Shown: positions 6,845 through 15,668, counted from the stretch's first letter. The stretch: 28,486 bases of DNA from Candidatus Neomicrothrix sp. UBA4742 (GCA_002403895.1 DHIQ01000126.1:519-29004), one strand, 5' to 3'. The notes: generated from the sequence alone by a model not told the origin. Program-made: numbers and translations.

Positions 6845-7861
6845 ATGACCGACGTGACCGGCCTCGACGCGCTGGGCGTGACCTTCGCCAGCTTCATGAA
6901 CCTGGGCCTTGGCGCCGCCTCCAGCGCGGCGTCGCTGGCCGAGGCGCTCGAGTACCGGTCGTTCTGGACGGCCGAGACCGTCGGCCCCGAGGCGTTCTCG
7001 GTGCTGGCCGCCATCGGGGCGACCGCGCCCTCGCTCGATCTGGGTACCGGGGTCCTGGCCTTGCAGTTGCGCACCCCGGCCCTGGTGGCCATGGCCGGCG
7101 CCACGTTGCAGGCACTGCACCCCGACCGGGACATCCTGCTCGGCGTCGGGATCTCGTCGCCGGTCGTCACCCAGAAGTGGCATGGCGCCCCCTACGGCGA
7201 GCGCCCCTTGGCCCGGGTCCGCGAATACGTCACCTTGCTGCGTGAGTGCCTCAGCGGGGAGTCCATCTCGTTCAAGGGCGACTTCTACGAGGTCAGTCGC
7301 TTCCGGCTCGGGGTGAAGCTGGGCGAGCGGCGTCCCAAGATCGTGATGGGCGCGCTCAACCCGAAGATGCTGGCCCTCGCCGGTGAGTTGGCCGACGGGG
7401 TCCTGCTCAACTACCTGCCCGCCAGCCATGTGCGCTGGTCCACCGAACAGGTGCGGGCCGGCACCGCCGAGCGGACCGACGGCGGCCCGACTATCTACGC
7501 CTACGTGCACGCCGGCGTGTGCGAGCGTGCCGACGGCATCGACTTGGCGCGACGCGACTTGTTCTCCTACGCAGTGGTCGGCGCCTACGCCCGCAACTTC
7601 GAGCGAGCCGGCTTCGGCGACGAAGTAGCGGCCGTACGCGGCCACCACGCTGAGGGCGACCGCGAGGCCGCGCTCGGCGCCGTCAGCGACCGCATGGTCG
7701 ACGCCATCGACGTGATGGGTGACGCCGACCGGGTGCGCGACACGGTGCGGGCCTACGTGGATGCCGGCGTGGACGTACCCGTGTTGATGCCACTGCCGTG
7801 GGGCCCTGACCGGATGGCGGTCATCGAGGCCACCATGCGGGCCGCCGCCGGGCGGACATGA
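6845..7861 (+). CDS. LLM-class (luciferase-like) flavin/F420-dependent oxidoreductase
   Basis: A 338-aa protein with the TIM-barrel sequence pattern of luciferase-like monooxygenases. It has an N-terminal strand with VTFAS, the segment YRSFWTAETVGPEAFSVLAA, the conserved LGTGVLALQLRTPALVAM, and then LLGVGISSPVV. After these come FKGDFYEV and the RPKIVMGALNPKMLALAGELADGVLLNYLP region, which shapes the cofactor pocket. In actinobacteria this subgroup usually uses coenzyme F420, but no residue seen here settles F420 against FMN. The substrate is unknown. It is followed by an SDR after 75 nt, and the two may act on the same lipid or alcohol/ketone substrate. It resembles, without being a close copy of, the minus-strand LLM gene at 16770-17735. 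Confidence 0.92.
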   Translation: MTDVTGLDALGVTFASFMNLGLGAASSAASLAEALEYRSFWTAETVGPEAFSVLAAIGATAPSLDLGTGVLALQLRTPALVAMAGATLQALHPDRDILLGVGISSPVVTQKWHGAPYGERPLARVREYVTLLRECLSGESISFKGDFYEVSRFRLGVKLGERRPKIVMGALNPKMLALAGELADGVLLNYLPASHVRWSTEQVRAGTAERTDGGPTIYAYVHAGVCERADGIDLARRDLFSYAVVGAYARNFERAGFGDEVAAVRGHHAEGDREAALGAVSDRMVDAIDVMGDADRVRDTVRAYVDAGVDVPVLMPLPWGPDRMAVIEATMRAAAGRT

Positions 7862-7936
7862 GCGCCCGTCCCATGCGCCCTCTCCGCTCCACCTGACCAA
7901 GTCTGACCGAGTCCCACGCAATCGAGGAGCACGAGC

Positions 7937-8725
7937 ATGCAGATCGCCGAGCGTGTCGTCGTCGTCACCGGAGCCGCCAGCGGCATCGGCCGCGGCCTGG
8001 CCCAGCGCTTCGCGGCCGAAGGCGCCCGGGTCGTGGTGGCCGTCGACTACGACGGGCCGGGAGCCACCGCCGTGGCCGACGAGCTGGCGGCGGCGGGCAC
8101 GGCCACCCTCGGGTTGCCGGTCGACGTCTCCGTCGAGGCCGACCTCGTCGGCGCCATCGAGCAGACGGAGGTTGCGTTCGGGCCCATCGACCTGTTCTGC
8201 TCCAACGCCGGCATCTTGTCCGTCGGGGGCGAGGAGCTGCCCGACGACGAGTGGCGGCGCATGATCGACGTCAACGTGATGGCCCACATCTACGCCGCCC
8301 GCAACCTGGTGCCGAAGATGCTCGAACGGGGCGGGGGCTACCTGCTCAACACCTGCTCGGCCGCGGGCCTCCTCACCCAGATCGGTTCCGCGCCCTATTC
8401 GGTGACCAAGCACGCCGCGCTCTCGTTCGCCGAATGGCTGGCGGTGACCTACGGCGACCAGGGGCTGAAGGTGTCGGCCCTGTGCCCCCAGGCGGTCGAG
8501 TCGAAGATGACCGCCGGTTTCGAAGGCGGCGGGGTGGCCGGCGTCGACGGCATGTTGAGTCCGGAGCAGGTGGCCGACGCCGTGATCGAGGGGCTGAGCG
8601 ACGAGCGGTTCTTGATCCTCCCCCACCCCGAGGTGATCGACTACTTCCGACGCAAAGCCGACGACTACGACCGGTGGCTGGCCGGTATGCGCCGGCTCCA
8701 GGCCCGCTTCGGGCCCCAGATGTGA
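7937..8725 (+). CDS. SDR-family oxidoreductase
   Basis: A classical short-chain dehydrogenase/reductase of 262 aa. The Rossmann motif TGAASGIG lies at 11-18, NAG at 90-92, and the catalytic triad is Ser141, Tyr154 and Lys158 (YSVTK). The residue after the second strand, in AVDYDGP, is an Asp, which favours NAD(H) over NADP(H). The substrate is unknown. GAGGAG sits about 8 nt before the ATG, a strong ribosome binding site and one of the few in this block. The TGA stop shares GTGA with the GTG of the next gene, so the three genes 7937-10763 are probably translated as a coupled set. Confidence 0.93.
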   Translation: MQIAERVVVVTGAASGIGRGLAQRFAAEGARVVVAVDYDGPGATAVADELAAAGTATLGLPVDVSVEADLVGAIEQTEVAFGPIDLFCSNAGILSVGGEELPDDEWRRMIDVNVMAHIYAARNLVPKMLERGGGYLLNTCSAAGLLTQIGSAPYSVTKHAALSFAEWLAVTYGDQGLKVSALCPQAVESKMTAGFEGGGVAGVDGMLSPEQVADAVIEGLSDERFLILPHPEVIDYFRRKADDYDRWLAGMRRLQARFGPQM

Positions 8726-8994
8726 CGCCCCACGACGACGCCCGCCTGGCTGAGTTGGGGCTGGCCGTCGGCGACCGGGTCCGCTTCCGGCGCCAGGAGA
8801 CGGAGCGGTGGAAGCTGGCGGTGGTGGTTCGGCGCGAGCGCGACGGCAGCATCGGGCTCCGCGATGCCAGAGGCGCGGCCCGGGCCATGACCATCGAGCA
8901 GATCGAAGTGCGGACCACCGGCCGCCGGGGCGGCATCGTGTGGGAACCGCTGGCCGAGCGGGCGGGCCGCACCGAACAGATGAGGTTGCTGTGA
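8722..8994 (+). CDS. Small hypothetical protein, 90 aa (SH3-like beta barrel?)
   Basis: Not in a named family that I recognise. After a short helix (ARLAELGLAVGDRVRFRR) there are alternating short strands: WKLAVVVRRER, GSIGLRDARG, AMTIEQIEVR. This is the pattern of a small SH3- or KOW-like barrel, followed by a basic tail. A nucleic-acid or RNA-binding role would be a guess. Start GTG 8722 overlaps the SDR stop as GTGA, and its own TGA overlaps the GTG of the DUF2207 gene in the same way, so its expression is locked to both neighbours. Confidence 0.75.
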   Translation: MTPHDDARLAELGLAVGDRVRFRRQETERWKLAVVVRRERDGSIGLRDARGAARAMTIEQIEVRTTGRRGGIVWEPLAERAGRTEQMRLL

Positions 8995-10763
8995 CGCAGC
9001 GGACGCGGCGGGCCGCGGGCGCGCTCACTGTCGGTCTGGCGGTGATCGCGGTGGCGTTGACGGCCCTCGCCCTGCCGGCCCAGGCCAACTCCTTCGGCAT
9101 CGAGCAGGTCCAGACCACCGCCGTCGTGCGGCCCGATGGCTCCATGACCGTGACCGAGCAGGTGACCTACGACTTCGATGGCACGTTCAACCACCTGACC
9201 CGTAGCTTCGTGTCGGGGGCCCTCACGGACCTGCGGGCCACCGAGGGCGAGCGGGAGCTGGCGGTGGTGTCGACCGGCCCGCCGATGTGGCAGTGGGCCA
9301 TCCCCGACACCACCGGGCGCCACACCTACACGCTCACCTACACCGTGCCTTCGGCCGTGAGGGTCGGCACCGATGTGGCCGTGCTCAACTGGCAGTTCAT
9401 CGGCGCCGATACCTCGGTCCCCATCGGTCACGTGGACATCGCCATCACCATGCCCGGCGACGGCACCGGGGTGCGGGCGTGGGCGCACGGCCCGCTCAAC
9501 GGTGAGGTCACCGTCACCGCCAACCGGGTGGACCTGGTCGTCGACTCGCTCCCCGCCAACACCTTCGTCGAAGCCCACGTGGTGGACCCGGCCAGCAACT
9601 TCACCGTCACCCCTCAGCCCACGACCCTGCTGGGGGGCATCCTGGCCAGTGAGCAGCGCGACGCGGAGGCGGCCAACGTGGCGCGGACCGCGGCCCGGAA
9701 CCGCCTGCAGGTCCGCCGCGATCTGCAGATGGCCACCCCGCTGGTCGCGCTGGCCGGGATCTTGGCCTTCCTGGCCATCTGGCTGGTGTGGGGCCGCGAG
9801 CCCCGGCGCCCCGACGACATCGGCGAGTACTGGCGCGAGGTGCCCGACGACCGCCCCGCGGTGGGGCGCTGCCTGCTCGACCTCGGCGATGTCGGCTCGA
9901 CCGCGTTCTCCGCCACGGTGGTGGACCTCGCCCAGCGCGGCTACGTGCGGATCACCGAGGAGCGCCACGACCGGCTTGTAGGCAAGGACAAGGTGACCTA
10001 CCGGTTCGACAACCTCCGCCACGACGACATCGACGGGCTTACGTCGTGGGAACGTTCACTCCTGGGCCAGGTGTTCGACGGGGTCGAGACCACCACCCAG
10101 GACGAGCTCACCGCCCGCTCCCGGGCCAATCAAGCCGCGTCGCAAGCGTTCTGGTCCACCTTCCGGGCCAGCATCAAGGGCGAGATCACCTCGGCGGGCT
10201 ACCTGCTCCAGCATCGTCCCGTCCCCTACCTGCTCACCTTCGCCGTGCTGATCGGACTGGTGACGTTCGGCGTGATCACCCTGGGCGCCGGCTCGGCCTG
10301 GGGCGCCGCCTGCCTGGTGGTGGCGTTCGGGGTGTTCGTGGGCATCCGCTCGCTCCGCCGCCGCAGCGCGGGGGGAGCCCGACGAGCGGCCGAGTGGGAC
10401 GGCTTGCGCCGATTCCTCAAGGACTTCTCCCGCCTGGACGAGGCCGTGGCCGGTGACCTCATCATCTACGAGCGCTATCTGGTGGCGGCGGTCGCCCTCG
10501 GAGTGGCCGACGAGTTGGTGAAGGGGTTGGCCACCCGCTTCCCCCAGGTGGCCAGCGATCCCGGCTTCGCCACTTGGTACGTGGCCAGCTCGCTGGATGA
10601 TTCGATGATGGGGCCAAGCTTCGCCGGGCTGGGTTCGTTCGATTCCAGCGTCGGCTCGACCACCCTAGCCTTCACCCCGCCTTCGAGTAGTAGTGGCAGC
10701 GGCGGCGGGTTCTCCGGGGGTGGAGGTGGCGGCGGAGGTGGCGGTGGATTCGGCGCCAGTTGA
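8991..10763 (+). CDS. DUF2207-family predicted membrane protein
   Basis: A 590-aa protein. It has a signal peptide at residues 1-32 (basic start, hydrophobic core, ending AQA-N). The extracytoplasmic domain begins IEQVQTTAVVRPDGSMTVTEQVTYDF, the DUF2207 signature. A membrane helix lies near 252-268, followed by a cytoplasmic region, then a pair of membrane helices near 410-455. The tail has about 18 Gly in its last 26 residues. This is the standard architecture, and the Gly-rich end is also typical. DUF2207 proteins often sit next to lemA; here a lemA gene is present but 17 kb away (28046). The last 20 bases of the gene encode the start of the next gene in another frame. Confidence 0.9.
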   Translation: MTQRTRRAAGALTVGLAVIAVALTALALPAQANSFGIEQVQTTAVVRPDGSMTVTEQVTYDFDGTFNHLTRSFVSGALTDLRATEGERELAVVSTGPPMWQWAIPDTTGRHTYTLTYTVPSAVRVGTDVAVLNWQFIGADTSVPIGHVDIAITMPGDGTGVRAWAHGPLNGEVTVTANRVDLVVDSLPANTFVEAHVVDPASNFTVTPQPTTLLGGILASEQRDAEAANVARTAARNRLQVRRDLQMATPLVALAGILAFLAIWLVWGREPRRPDDIGEYWREVPDDRPAVGRCLLDLGDVGSTAFSATVVDLAQRGYVRITEERHDRLVGKDKVTYRFDNLRHDDIDGLTSWERSLLGQVFDGVETTTQDELTARSRANQAASQAFWSTFRASIKGEITSAGYLLQHRPVPYLLTFAVLIGLVTFGVITLGAGSAWGAACLVVAFGVFVGIRSLRRRSAGGARRAAEWDGLRRFLKDFSRLDEAVAGDLIIYERYLVAAVALGVADELVKGLATRFPQVASDPGFATWYVASSLDDSMMGPSFAGLGSFDSSVGSTTLAFTPPSSSSGSGGGFSGGGGGGGGGGGFGAS

Positions 10764-11493
10764 CGACACCGAGCCCGTCGAGGTCGACGCCACCGCGCTT
10801 CGGCTCGAGGCGCTGCCCGAGACCCTGGCCGAGGTCCATGGCCGCACCCCCGTCGGCACCGCGGTCACCCTCCTCCTCCCCGGCGATTCGGTGTGGGCCG
10901 AGGAGCGGATCGCCGATGTGGTGATCGGAGCCGGCTTCGCTCCGGGGGCGCTCGTCGAGCGCGCCGAACGGTCCTCCATGACCATGACTCGGCAGCTCAC
11001 GCTGGCGGACCGGGTGGCCGCCGGGATGCGGGTGCTCATGTGTGGGCTCAACCCCAGCGTGTACTCCGCCGAGGTCGGCATCGGCTTCGCCCGCCCGGGT
11101 AATCGCTTCTGGCCCGCCGCCCTCGCCGCCGGGTTGGTGGAGCGCGACCGCGACCCGACTGACGCGCTCCGTCGGCACGGGATCGGCATGACCGATCTGG
11201 TCAAGCGGCCCACCCCACGCGCCGACGCGCTGAGCGCGGAGGAGTACCGGGCGGGGCTGGCCCGGGTGACCCGCCTCGTCGAGTGGCTCCACCCTCCGGT
11301 GGTGTGCTTCGTGGGGCTGAGCGGATGGCGCGCCGCCGCCGACCGAAAGGCCGTGGCCGGCTGGCAGCCCGATCGTCTCGGCGGCACCACCGTCTACGTG
11401 ATGCCCTCCACCAGCGGGCTGAACGCCCACACCAGCTTGGCGGAGTTGACGGAGCACCTCCGCGCCGCGACCAGCGACGAACCTGATCGGTGA
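10744..11493 (+). CDS. mug: Mismatch-specific uracil/thymine-DNA glycosylase (Mug-like)
   Basis: The catalytic domain occupies residues about 95-249. It has the Mug motif GLNPS at 101-105 (Asn103 corresponds to the residue that activates water), then SAEVGIGFARPGNRFWPA, and the second motif MPSTSGLNA near the end, which grips the DNA and flipped base. It removes U or T from G:U/G:T pairs. Residues 1-94 are an extension absent from E. coli Mug. The part TLLLPGDSVWAEERIADVVIGAGF then MTMTRQLTLADRV looks like the tail of a SAM-methyltransferase-like fold without its binding motif. GTG 10744 was chosen because GGAGG lies 5 nt upstream, inside the Gly-repeat codons of DUF2207; in-frame GTGs upstream reach 10693. 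The overlap with DUF2207 is 20 nt. Confidence 0.85.
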   Translation: MDSAPVDDTEPVEVDATALRLEALPETLAEVHGRTPVGTAVTLLLPGDSVWAEERIADVVIGAGFAPGALVERAERSSMTMTRQLTLADRVAAGMRVLMCGLNPSVYSAEVGIGFARPGNRFWPAALAAGLVERDRDPTDALRRHGIGMTDLVKRPTPRADALSAEEYRAGLARVTRLVEWLHPPVVCFVGLSGWRAAADRKAVAGWQPDRLGGTTVYVMPSTSGLNAHTSLAELTEHLRAATSDEPDR

Positions 11494-11634
11494 TCCGCGG
11501 TCACATGGCGAGGGTCTCGTACACCTGGTCTGGTCGCGAGGTAGCGGAGCGGCCTCGCACCCAGACGACGAACGACGGACGTGAGAATCGACACCTCCGC
11601 GAGATAAATCGCGGAAAACCTTCGACCGGTCGGA
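11494..11634. other. Convergent intergenic region with small hairpins
   Basis: This holds a 7-bp stem TCCGCGA (11596-11602) / TCGCGGA (11609-11615) with loop GATAAA, and a 10-bp palindrome CGACCGGTCG at 11623-11632 just after the esterase stop on the minus strand. Neither is followed by a good T-tract, so termination here is only likely by position. Confidence 0.4.
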
Positions 11635-14600
11635 TCAGCCGTACCAGCCCGACAGGTCGAGCACCACGTCCGTCGATCCGAACGAGTTGAAGATCGAGAT
11701 CTTGCCGCTCAACCCGATCTCGACCGCCGACAGGCTCGGCACGGTCTGGCCGGCGGTGAAGTTCACGTTGGAGGCCACCGGTGGGTTGTTGGGAGCCGCG
11801 GCCGTCGGATAGGCGGTCAGGAAACCCGAGGCCGTCGGGCCGGTGACGGTGAGGTTGCCGAGCACCCCGAAGGCGGTGGCCGGCACCTGGTTGCCGTTGG
11901 CCACGATCAGGTCCTGGTGCTGGCCCGAGCCGAGCTTGGGGAAGACCTGGTGGCCCGAGCCCGATCGGGTGTCGAGCACGCGGGTGGGGCTGAGCGGGTG
12001 GAAGGCCCCGCCGGTGGCGTCACCGGGGCGGAAGTACCCGACCACGTCGGCCACCAGGTCGGTGTTGCCGAAGCTGTTGAAGAGGGTGATCGAACCATCC
12101 GAACCGACCTGCACGGTGACCAGGTTGGCCACCGTCTGACCCGGCACGTAGTTGAGCGACGAGGCCACCGGTGGGTCGTTGGGCGCGGCCCCCGTCGGGT
12201 AGGCGGTCACGAAGCCGCCGGCCGTCGGGCCGGTGGCGGTGAGGTCGAGCACCACCGCCTCGGCCTCGGCCGGTACGCCGGTGGTCCCGCCCCGCACCAC
12301 CAGGTTGCCCTTGCCGCCCCCGTACAGGGTGGTGAAACCCACGTGATCGACCCCTGGTCGGGAATCGAGCAGGCGCTTCGGGGCGATTGCCGTGTACGTC
12401 GCCGCCGTAGGGGCGCCGGAGTAGTAGCCCACGATGTCAACCACCACGTCGGTGGAACCGAAGTGGTTGTAGAGGCTGACCGAATGCGCCGAGCCGATCT
12501 TGACCGTCACCAAGTTGGCCACCGTCTGGCCGGGAAGGAAGTTGAGGTTGGAAGCATCCGGTCGGGCCTCGCCGGTGGGAAAGGCGGTCAGGAAGCCACC
12601 AGCCGTCGGACCCGTGACGGTGACGTTGATCACGACCGCCTCGGCATCGGGCGGGACACTCGTGGTGCCACCCGAGACCGGCAGATCGCCCGAGAGCCCG
12701 CTCCCCAGCGTGGCGAACACGTGATGGTCGGATCCCGTTCGGGTGTCGAGGATGCGGGTGGGAGCGATCGGGGTCAGCCGGCTGCCATCCGTCACCGAGG
12801 GCGACGCGTGGCTGACGGGCCCGTAGGTCGCGCCGTACAGGGCCTGGACGGTGAACGTGACCGGCGAGCCGTGGGGTACCTGAGGCACGTGCACATGCGT
12901 AGGGGGATTCGGACCGGCGACGACGAACGCGCCTCCTCCGGGCGACATCGTCACCCGATAGCCGTCTGGAGCGGCGCCCGCCGCCGGAGCGACCCAGCTC
13001 ACCTCGGCACTCCCGATCGAGGAAAGTACCGCCGAGACTCCGGTGGAGATCTGGTCGGCGAGGTTCGGGCGGCATGGCTCGTTGCGCAGCGCTGGGCATG
13101 GCACCGATGCTGGAACAACCGGCACCTTGGAGTCGGGCAGCACGGGCAGCACCACGCTCGAGGGGCGCCCGACCGAGTGGGCCACGTCGTTGACCTGGAC
13201 ACCCGGGCCGGCCACCGTCGAACAACCGGGGACGACGTGGGTCAGGGTGCAGGTGTCGTACTTCCAGAACGGCTGGTTGCCGCCCGGGGCCTCGATGTTG
13301 AGCCGCAGCTTGGAACCGGTGCGGAACACATGGGCGAAGGGGAACAACCCGACCCGCATGGGGACGAACTGCCCGGCCGGAAGGGGCGCGGCGTCAGCTT
13401 GGAGTTGCGTCTGGAACGGGGCCAGCTCGGTGGACACGGCGGGGTCGAGGGCACGATGGGACGCCCGCAGCCACCCGCTCTGGACGTAGCGCTCCTGCCC
13501 GTCGGGACGGACCTCGGTGATGGTCACCTCGAGGTCCGTGTCGGCCGCGTTGCTGCGCAGCCACAGGTCCACGCTGCCCTGCCCCGCCATGGCGGTGTTC
13601 TTGGCAAAGGCGTCGGTGGTGAAGCTGAGCGAGTTCCCGTCGGCCAGCGGCTTCCAGTGGATGCCGCCCGGGTCGCTGTCGGGCAGCGTCTGGGTCTCGG
13701 CCGTCCAGATCTGGTCGGTGCCACCATCGAAGCTCGAGGCTCGCTTGGTGGACGGGTCGTACACGTAGCTGGAGTAGCCCCCCGCCCGGTCGTCGGTCAC
13801 AGTGGGGGCGGCGGATGCCAAGTGACCGTCGGGCTGGAGGTACCAGCGGGTCGCCGAGATGTTGGAGGGCGGCCATGTCGAGAACGTGCTCGTGGCCGTG
13901 CCCACCGGGGTGCCGGCCACGATCGTCTGGCCCGCCGGCGATGTGGTCGCGTTCGTTCCGGCGCCGTTCTCCCACACCACCCGGACCGGGTTCTCCGCCT
14001 GGTAGGTAGCGACCGCGTCGGCGTAGCGGCAGGTCGGGTCCGGATTTGGTGTCGTCGGGTTGGCCACCCCGATGCAGGTGCCCTCGACGCCACCGGCCCA
14101 CTTGGGGCCAGTCCACCGGTTGGGGACCAGGGCCAGCTGGGTGCCGCCGAAGGTGGCGTGCAGCGCCGGGGGTATCCCGATGAACAGCAGGCTGTTGATC
14201 TGGGGCACGCGCTTGGCCACGTAGAAGTCGACGAAGCCCATGAGTTCGGTCAGGTCCTGCTGGGCCAGGCTCTCGGTGTGCACGCCGTTGGTGAGGTAGG
14301 CCCGTACCTGGTGCTTGCCGCGCAGTGTGGCGTCGAAGTTCTGGTACATGGAGGACATCTGCCCGCCGGTCTGCTCGTCCTGCCACGCACCGCCGAGATA
14401 GGTCGGGACCTTGATGTTGTGGACGAACGTCCGGGGCGAGAGCTCATCTCCACCGGCGGCCTGGTAGAAGGGATTGGTGTCGCTCTTGTTGAGCAGGTCG
14501 ACACTCTGGAGCCGCAGCTTCTGGTTGGCGGCACACGTCAGGTCGTTGGTGCCGAGCGGGTTGATGCGATCCTTGACCCACTGGTGGGCGGCCGGTTGGG

Positions 14601-15609
14601 CGGAGGCGACCCGTTCCTCGGCCCAGCTCTTGGCGAAGCCGTTGTTGTAGATACCGCCGGGACGCAGGGTCGAGCGGTACGTGTCGGCGATGACCGACAG
14701 GGGCGTGATGGCCTGTAGGTCCGGCGGCTGGGTCTGCGCCACGAAGAGCTGGCTGATCCCCATGTAGGAGATACCCACCATGCCGATCTTGGCCTTGGCG
14801 TTGACGTCGTGCGCCGTCCACGTCTGGTGGGCCAGGACCTCGATGGCGTCGTAGCCGTCCAGGCTCTGGAGACCCTCGAAGTAGTCGAAGGCGCCACCCG
14901 AACACGTGGTGCCGCGCATGTTCAGCCCTACCACGACGTAGCCCTGGTAGGGGAACATCGCCGCCTCGGCGGGGGGGCCACCGGGCTGGGAGGGGTCATA
15001 ACCGGAGTAGTCGATCAGCACCGGCCATCCGCCGGCCGGCATCGCCGTGGTGGGGAAGTTGATGTTGGCGCTCAGCGTGGTGCCGTCGCGGGTCGGGATA
15101 TAGGTGTAGCAATCGGAGTTCGGGGCCGGCGTGGCCCCGCAGTCCGTCAACTGGGTGGACTGGTAGGCGGTGTCGGCAGGCGCCGACTTGGTGGGATCGG
15201 GGGTGTCCGGCAGCACGGTGATGGAGTCCGACACCTCGGCGCCGACGTGCACCACGTAGCCCGACCCTGGCGGCACTTCCCGGATCAAGAGTGCGTGGCC
15301 CTGCCCGGCCACCGCTTCGTCGGTGTCGGCCACAAGCGTAGTGGGGATCGTCTTCTGGCCCGGGTACCAGCTCCGGTGGTGCAGGGTCTCGGTGACGTCC
15401 GTGGTGCCCTGGAACAATCTCGCCGTCGCCCCGGAGGCGAGGCCGGTGACGGCGATCTGCCCCGCGCTGCCCACGGCGGCGATGGTCCCCGTGGCCGAGG
15501 CCGGCGATGGCGCGGCCAACACCAGCACGGCCAGGACGAGGGCGAGAACGGCGGTGACCGCCGTGCCACGACGGGCGGGCAACCGGGAAGAACGAGGAGC
15601 AGGCGACAC
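11635..15609 (-). CDS. Secreted CocE/NonD-family hydrolase with FN3 and three surface repeats
   Basis: A 1324-aa exported protein. It has a signal peptide (basic start, long Ala/Val/Leu core, ending ASA). The alpha/beta-hydrolase domain of the X-Pro dipeptidyl-peptidase/cocaine esterase family spans about 160-560. It contains Ser281 in GISYMG, Asp411 in GGAWQDE and His444 in NGVHTES. The C-terminal PepX-type jelly-roll lies about 560-830, then a fibronectin type III domain (about 860-945), then three tandem 120-130-aa repeats. It probably cleaves esters or amides of peptides or small molecules outside the cell, with the repeats serving attachment. Start GTG 15609 was chosen over upstream codons because AAAGGA lies 6 nt before it and the signal peptide starts there. 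It is about twice the usual length of CocE proteins. Confidence 0.9.
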   Translation of the reverse strand: MSPAPRSSRLPARRGTAVTAVLALVLAVLVLAAPSPASATGTIAAVGSAGQIAVTGLASGATARLFQGTTDVTETLHHRSWYPGQKTIPTTLVADTDEAVAGQGHALLIREVPPGSGYVVHVGAEVSDSITVLPDTPDPTKSAPADTAYQSTQLTDCGATPAPNSDCYTYIPTRDGTTLSANINFPTTAMPAGGWPVLIDYSGYDPSQPGGPPAEAAMFPYQGYVVVGLNMRGTTCSGGAFDYFEGLQSLDGYDAIEVLAHQTWTAHDVNAKAKIGMVGISYMGISQLFVAQTQPPDLQAITPLSVIADTYRSTLRPGGIYNNGFAKSWAEERVASAQPAAHQWVKDRINPLGTNDLTCAANQKLRLQSVDLLNKSDTNPFYQAAGGDELSPRTFVHNIKVPTYLGGAWQDEQTGGQMSSMYQNFDATLRGKHQVRAYLTNGVHTESLAQQDLTELMGFVDFYVAKRVPQINSLLFIGIPPALHATFGGTQLALVPNRWTGPKWAGGVEGTCIGVANPTTPNPDPTCRYADAVATYQAENPVRVVWENGAGTNATTSPAGQTIVAGTPVGTATSTFSTWPPSNISATRWYLQPDGHLASAAPTVTDDRAGGYSSYVYDPSTKRASSFDGGTDQIWTAETQTLPDSDPGGIHWKPLADGNSLSFTTDAFAKNTAMAGQGSVDLWLRSNAADTDLEVTITEVRPDGQERYVQSGWLRASHRALDPAVSTELAPFQTQLQADAAPLPAGQFVPMRVGLFPFAHVFRTGSKLRLNIEAPGGNQPFWKYDTCTLTHVVPGCSTVAGPGVQVNDVAHSVGRPSSVVLPVLPDSKVPVVPASVPCPALRNEPCRPNLADQISTGVSAVLSSIGSAEVSWVAPAAGAAPDGYRVTMSPGGGAFVVAGPNPPTHVHVPQVPHGSPVTFTVQALYGATYGPVSHASPSVTDGSRLTPIAPTRILDTRTGSDHHVFATLGSGLSGDLPVSGGTTSVPPDAEAVVINVTVTGPTAGGFLTAFPTGEARPDASNLNFLPGQTVANLVTVKIGSAHSVSLYNHFGSTDVVVDIVGYYSGAPTAATYTAIAPKRLLDSRPGVDHVGFTTLYGGGKGNLVVRGGTTGVPAEAEAVVLDLTATGPTAGGFVTAYPTGAAPNDPPVASSLNYVPGQTVANLVTVQVGSDGSITLFNSFGNTDLVADVVGYFRPGDATGGAFHPLSPTRVLDTRSGSGHQVFPKLGSGQHQDLIVANGNQVPATAFGVLGNLTVTGPTASGFLTAYPTAAAPNNPPVASNVNFTAGQTVPSLSAVEIGLSGKISIFNSFGSTDVVLDLSGWYG
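11638..12777 (-). repeat. Three tandem protein repeats (about 120-130 aa each)
   Basis: The units are 12397-12777, 12004-12396 and 11638-12003, in protein order. Each begins with a PxRxLD[TS]R motif. Each continues with an xVxGPTAxGFxTAxPT block and an Asn-Phe/Tyr then GQTV segment, and ends in NxFGxTDxVxDxxGxY. The DNA is clearly divergent between units. Such repeats are common in secreted actinobacterial proteins and are probably cell-surface or polymer-binding modules; the exact ligand is not known to me. Confidence 0.9.
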
Positions 15610-15668
15610 GAGGGTCCTTTCGCGCTGGCGCCGGCGCAGGGATCCCCCTCGCGCTGCGGAACGAGAGG

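Noticed and set aside
6770..9145. 791-codon minus-strand open frame opposite the LLM and SDR genes
   Set aside because: It has the same shadow-frame composition, crosses two well-supported genes and a promoter region, and has no recognisable domain.
8373..10022. 549-codon minus-strand frame opposite SDR/DUF2207
   Set aside because: The His/Gly/Arg-rich translation without motifs mirrors real codons on the other strand.
11596..11615. Hairpin TCCGCGA-GATAAA-TCGCGGA as an intrinsic terminator
   Set aside because: No run of T follows the stem in the direction of either flanking gene, so it is listed only as part of the intergenic region.
11917..14718. 933-codon open frame on the plus strand opposite the secreted esterase
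   Set aside because: It is antisense to a gene with a complete catalytic triad and repeats. The product is Gly/Arg/His-rich without motifs, which is the usual shadow frame of high-G+C coding DNA.
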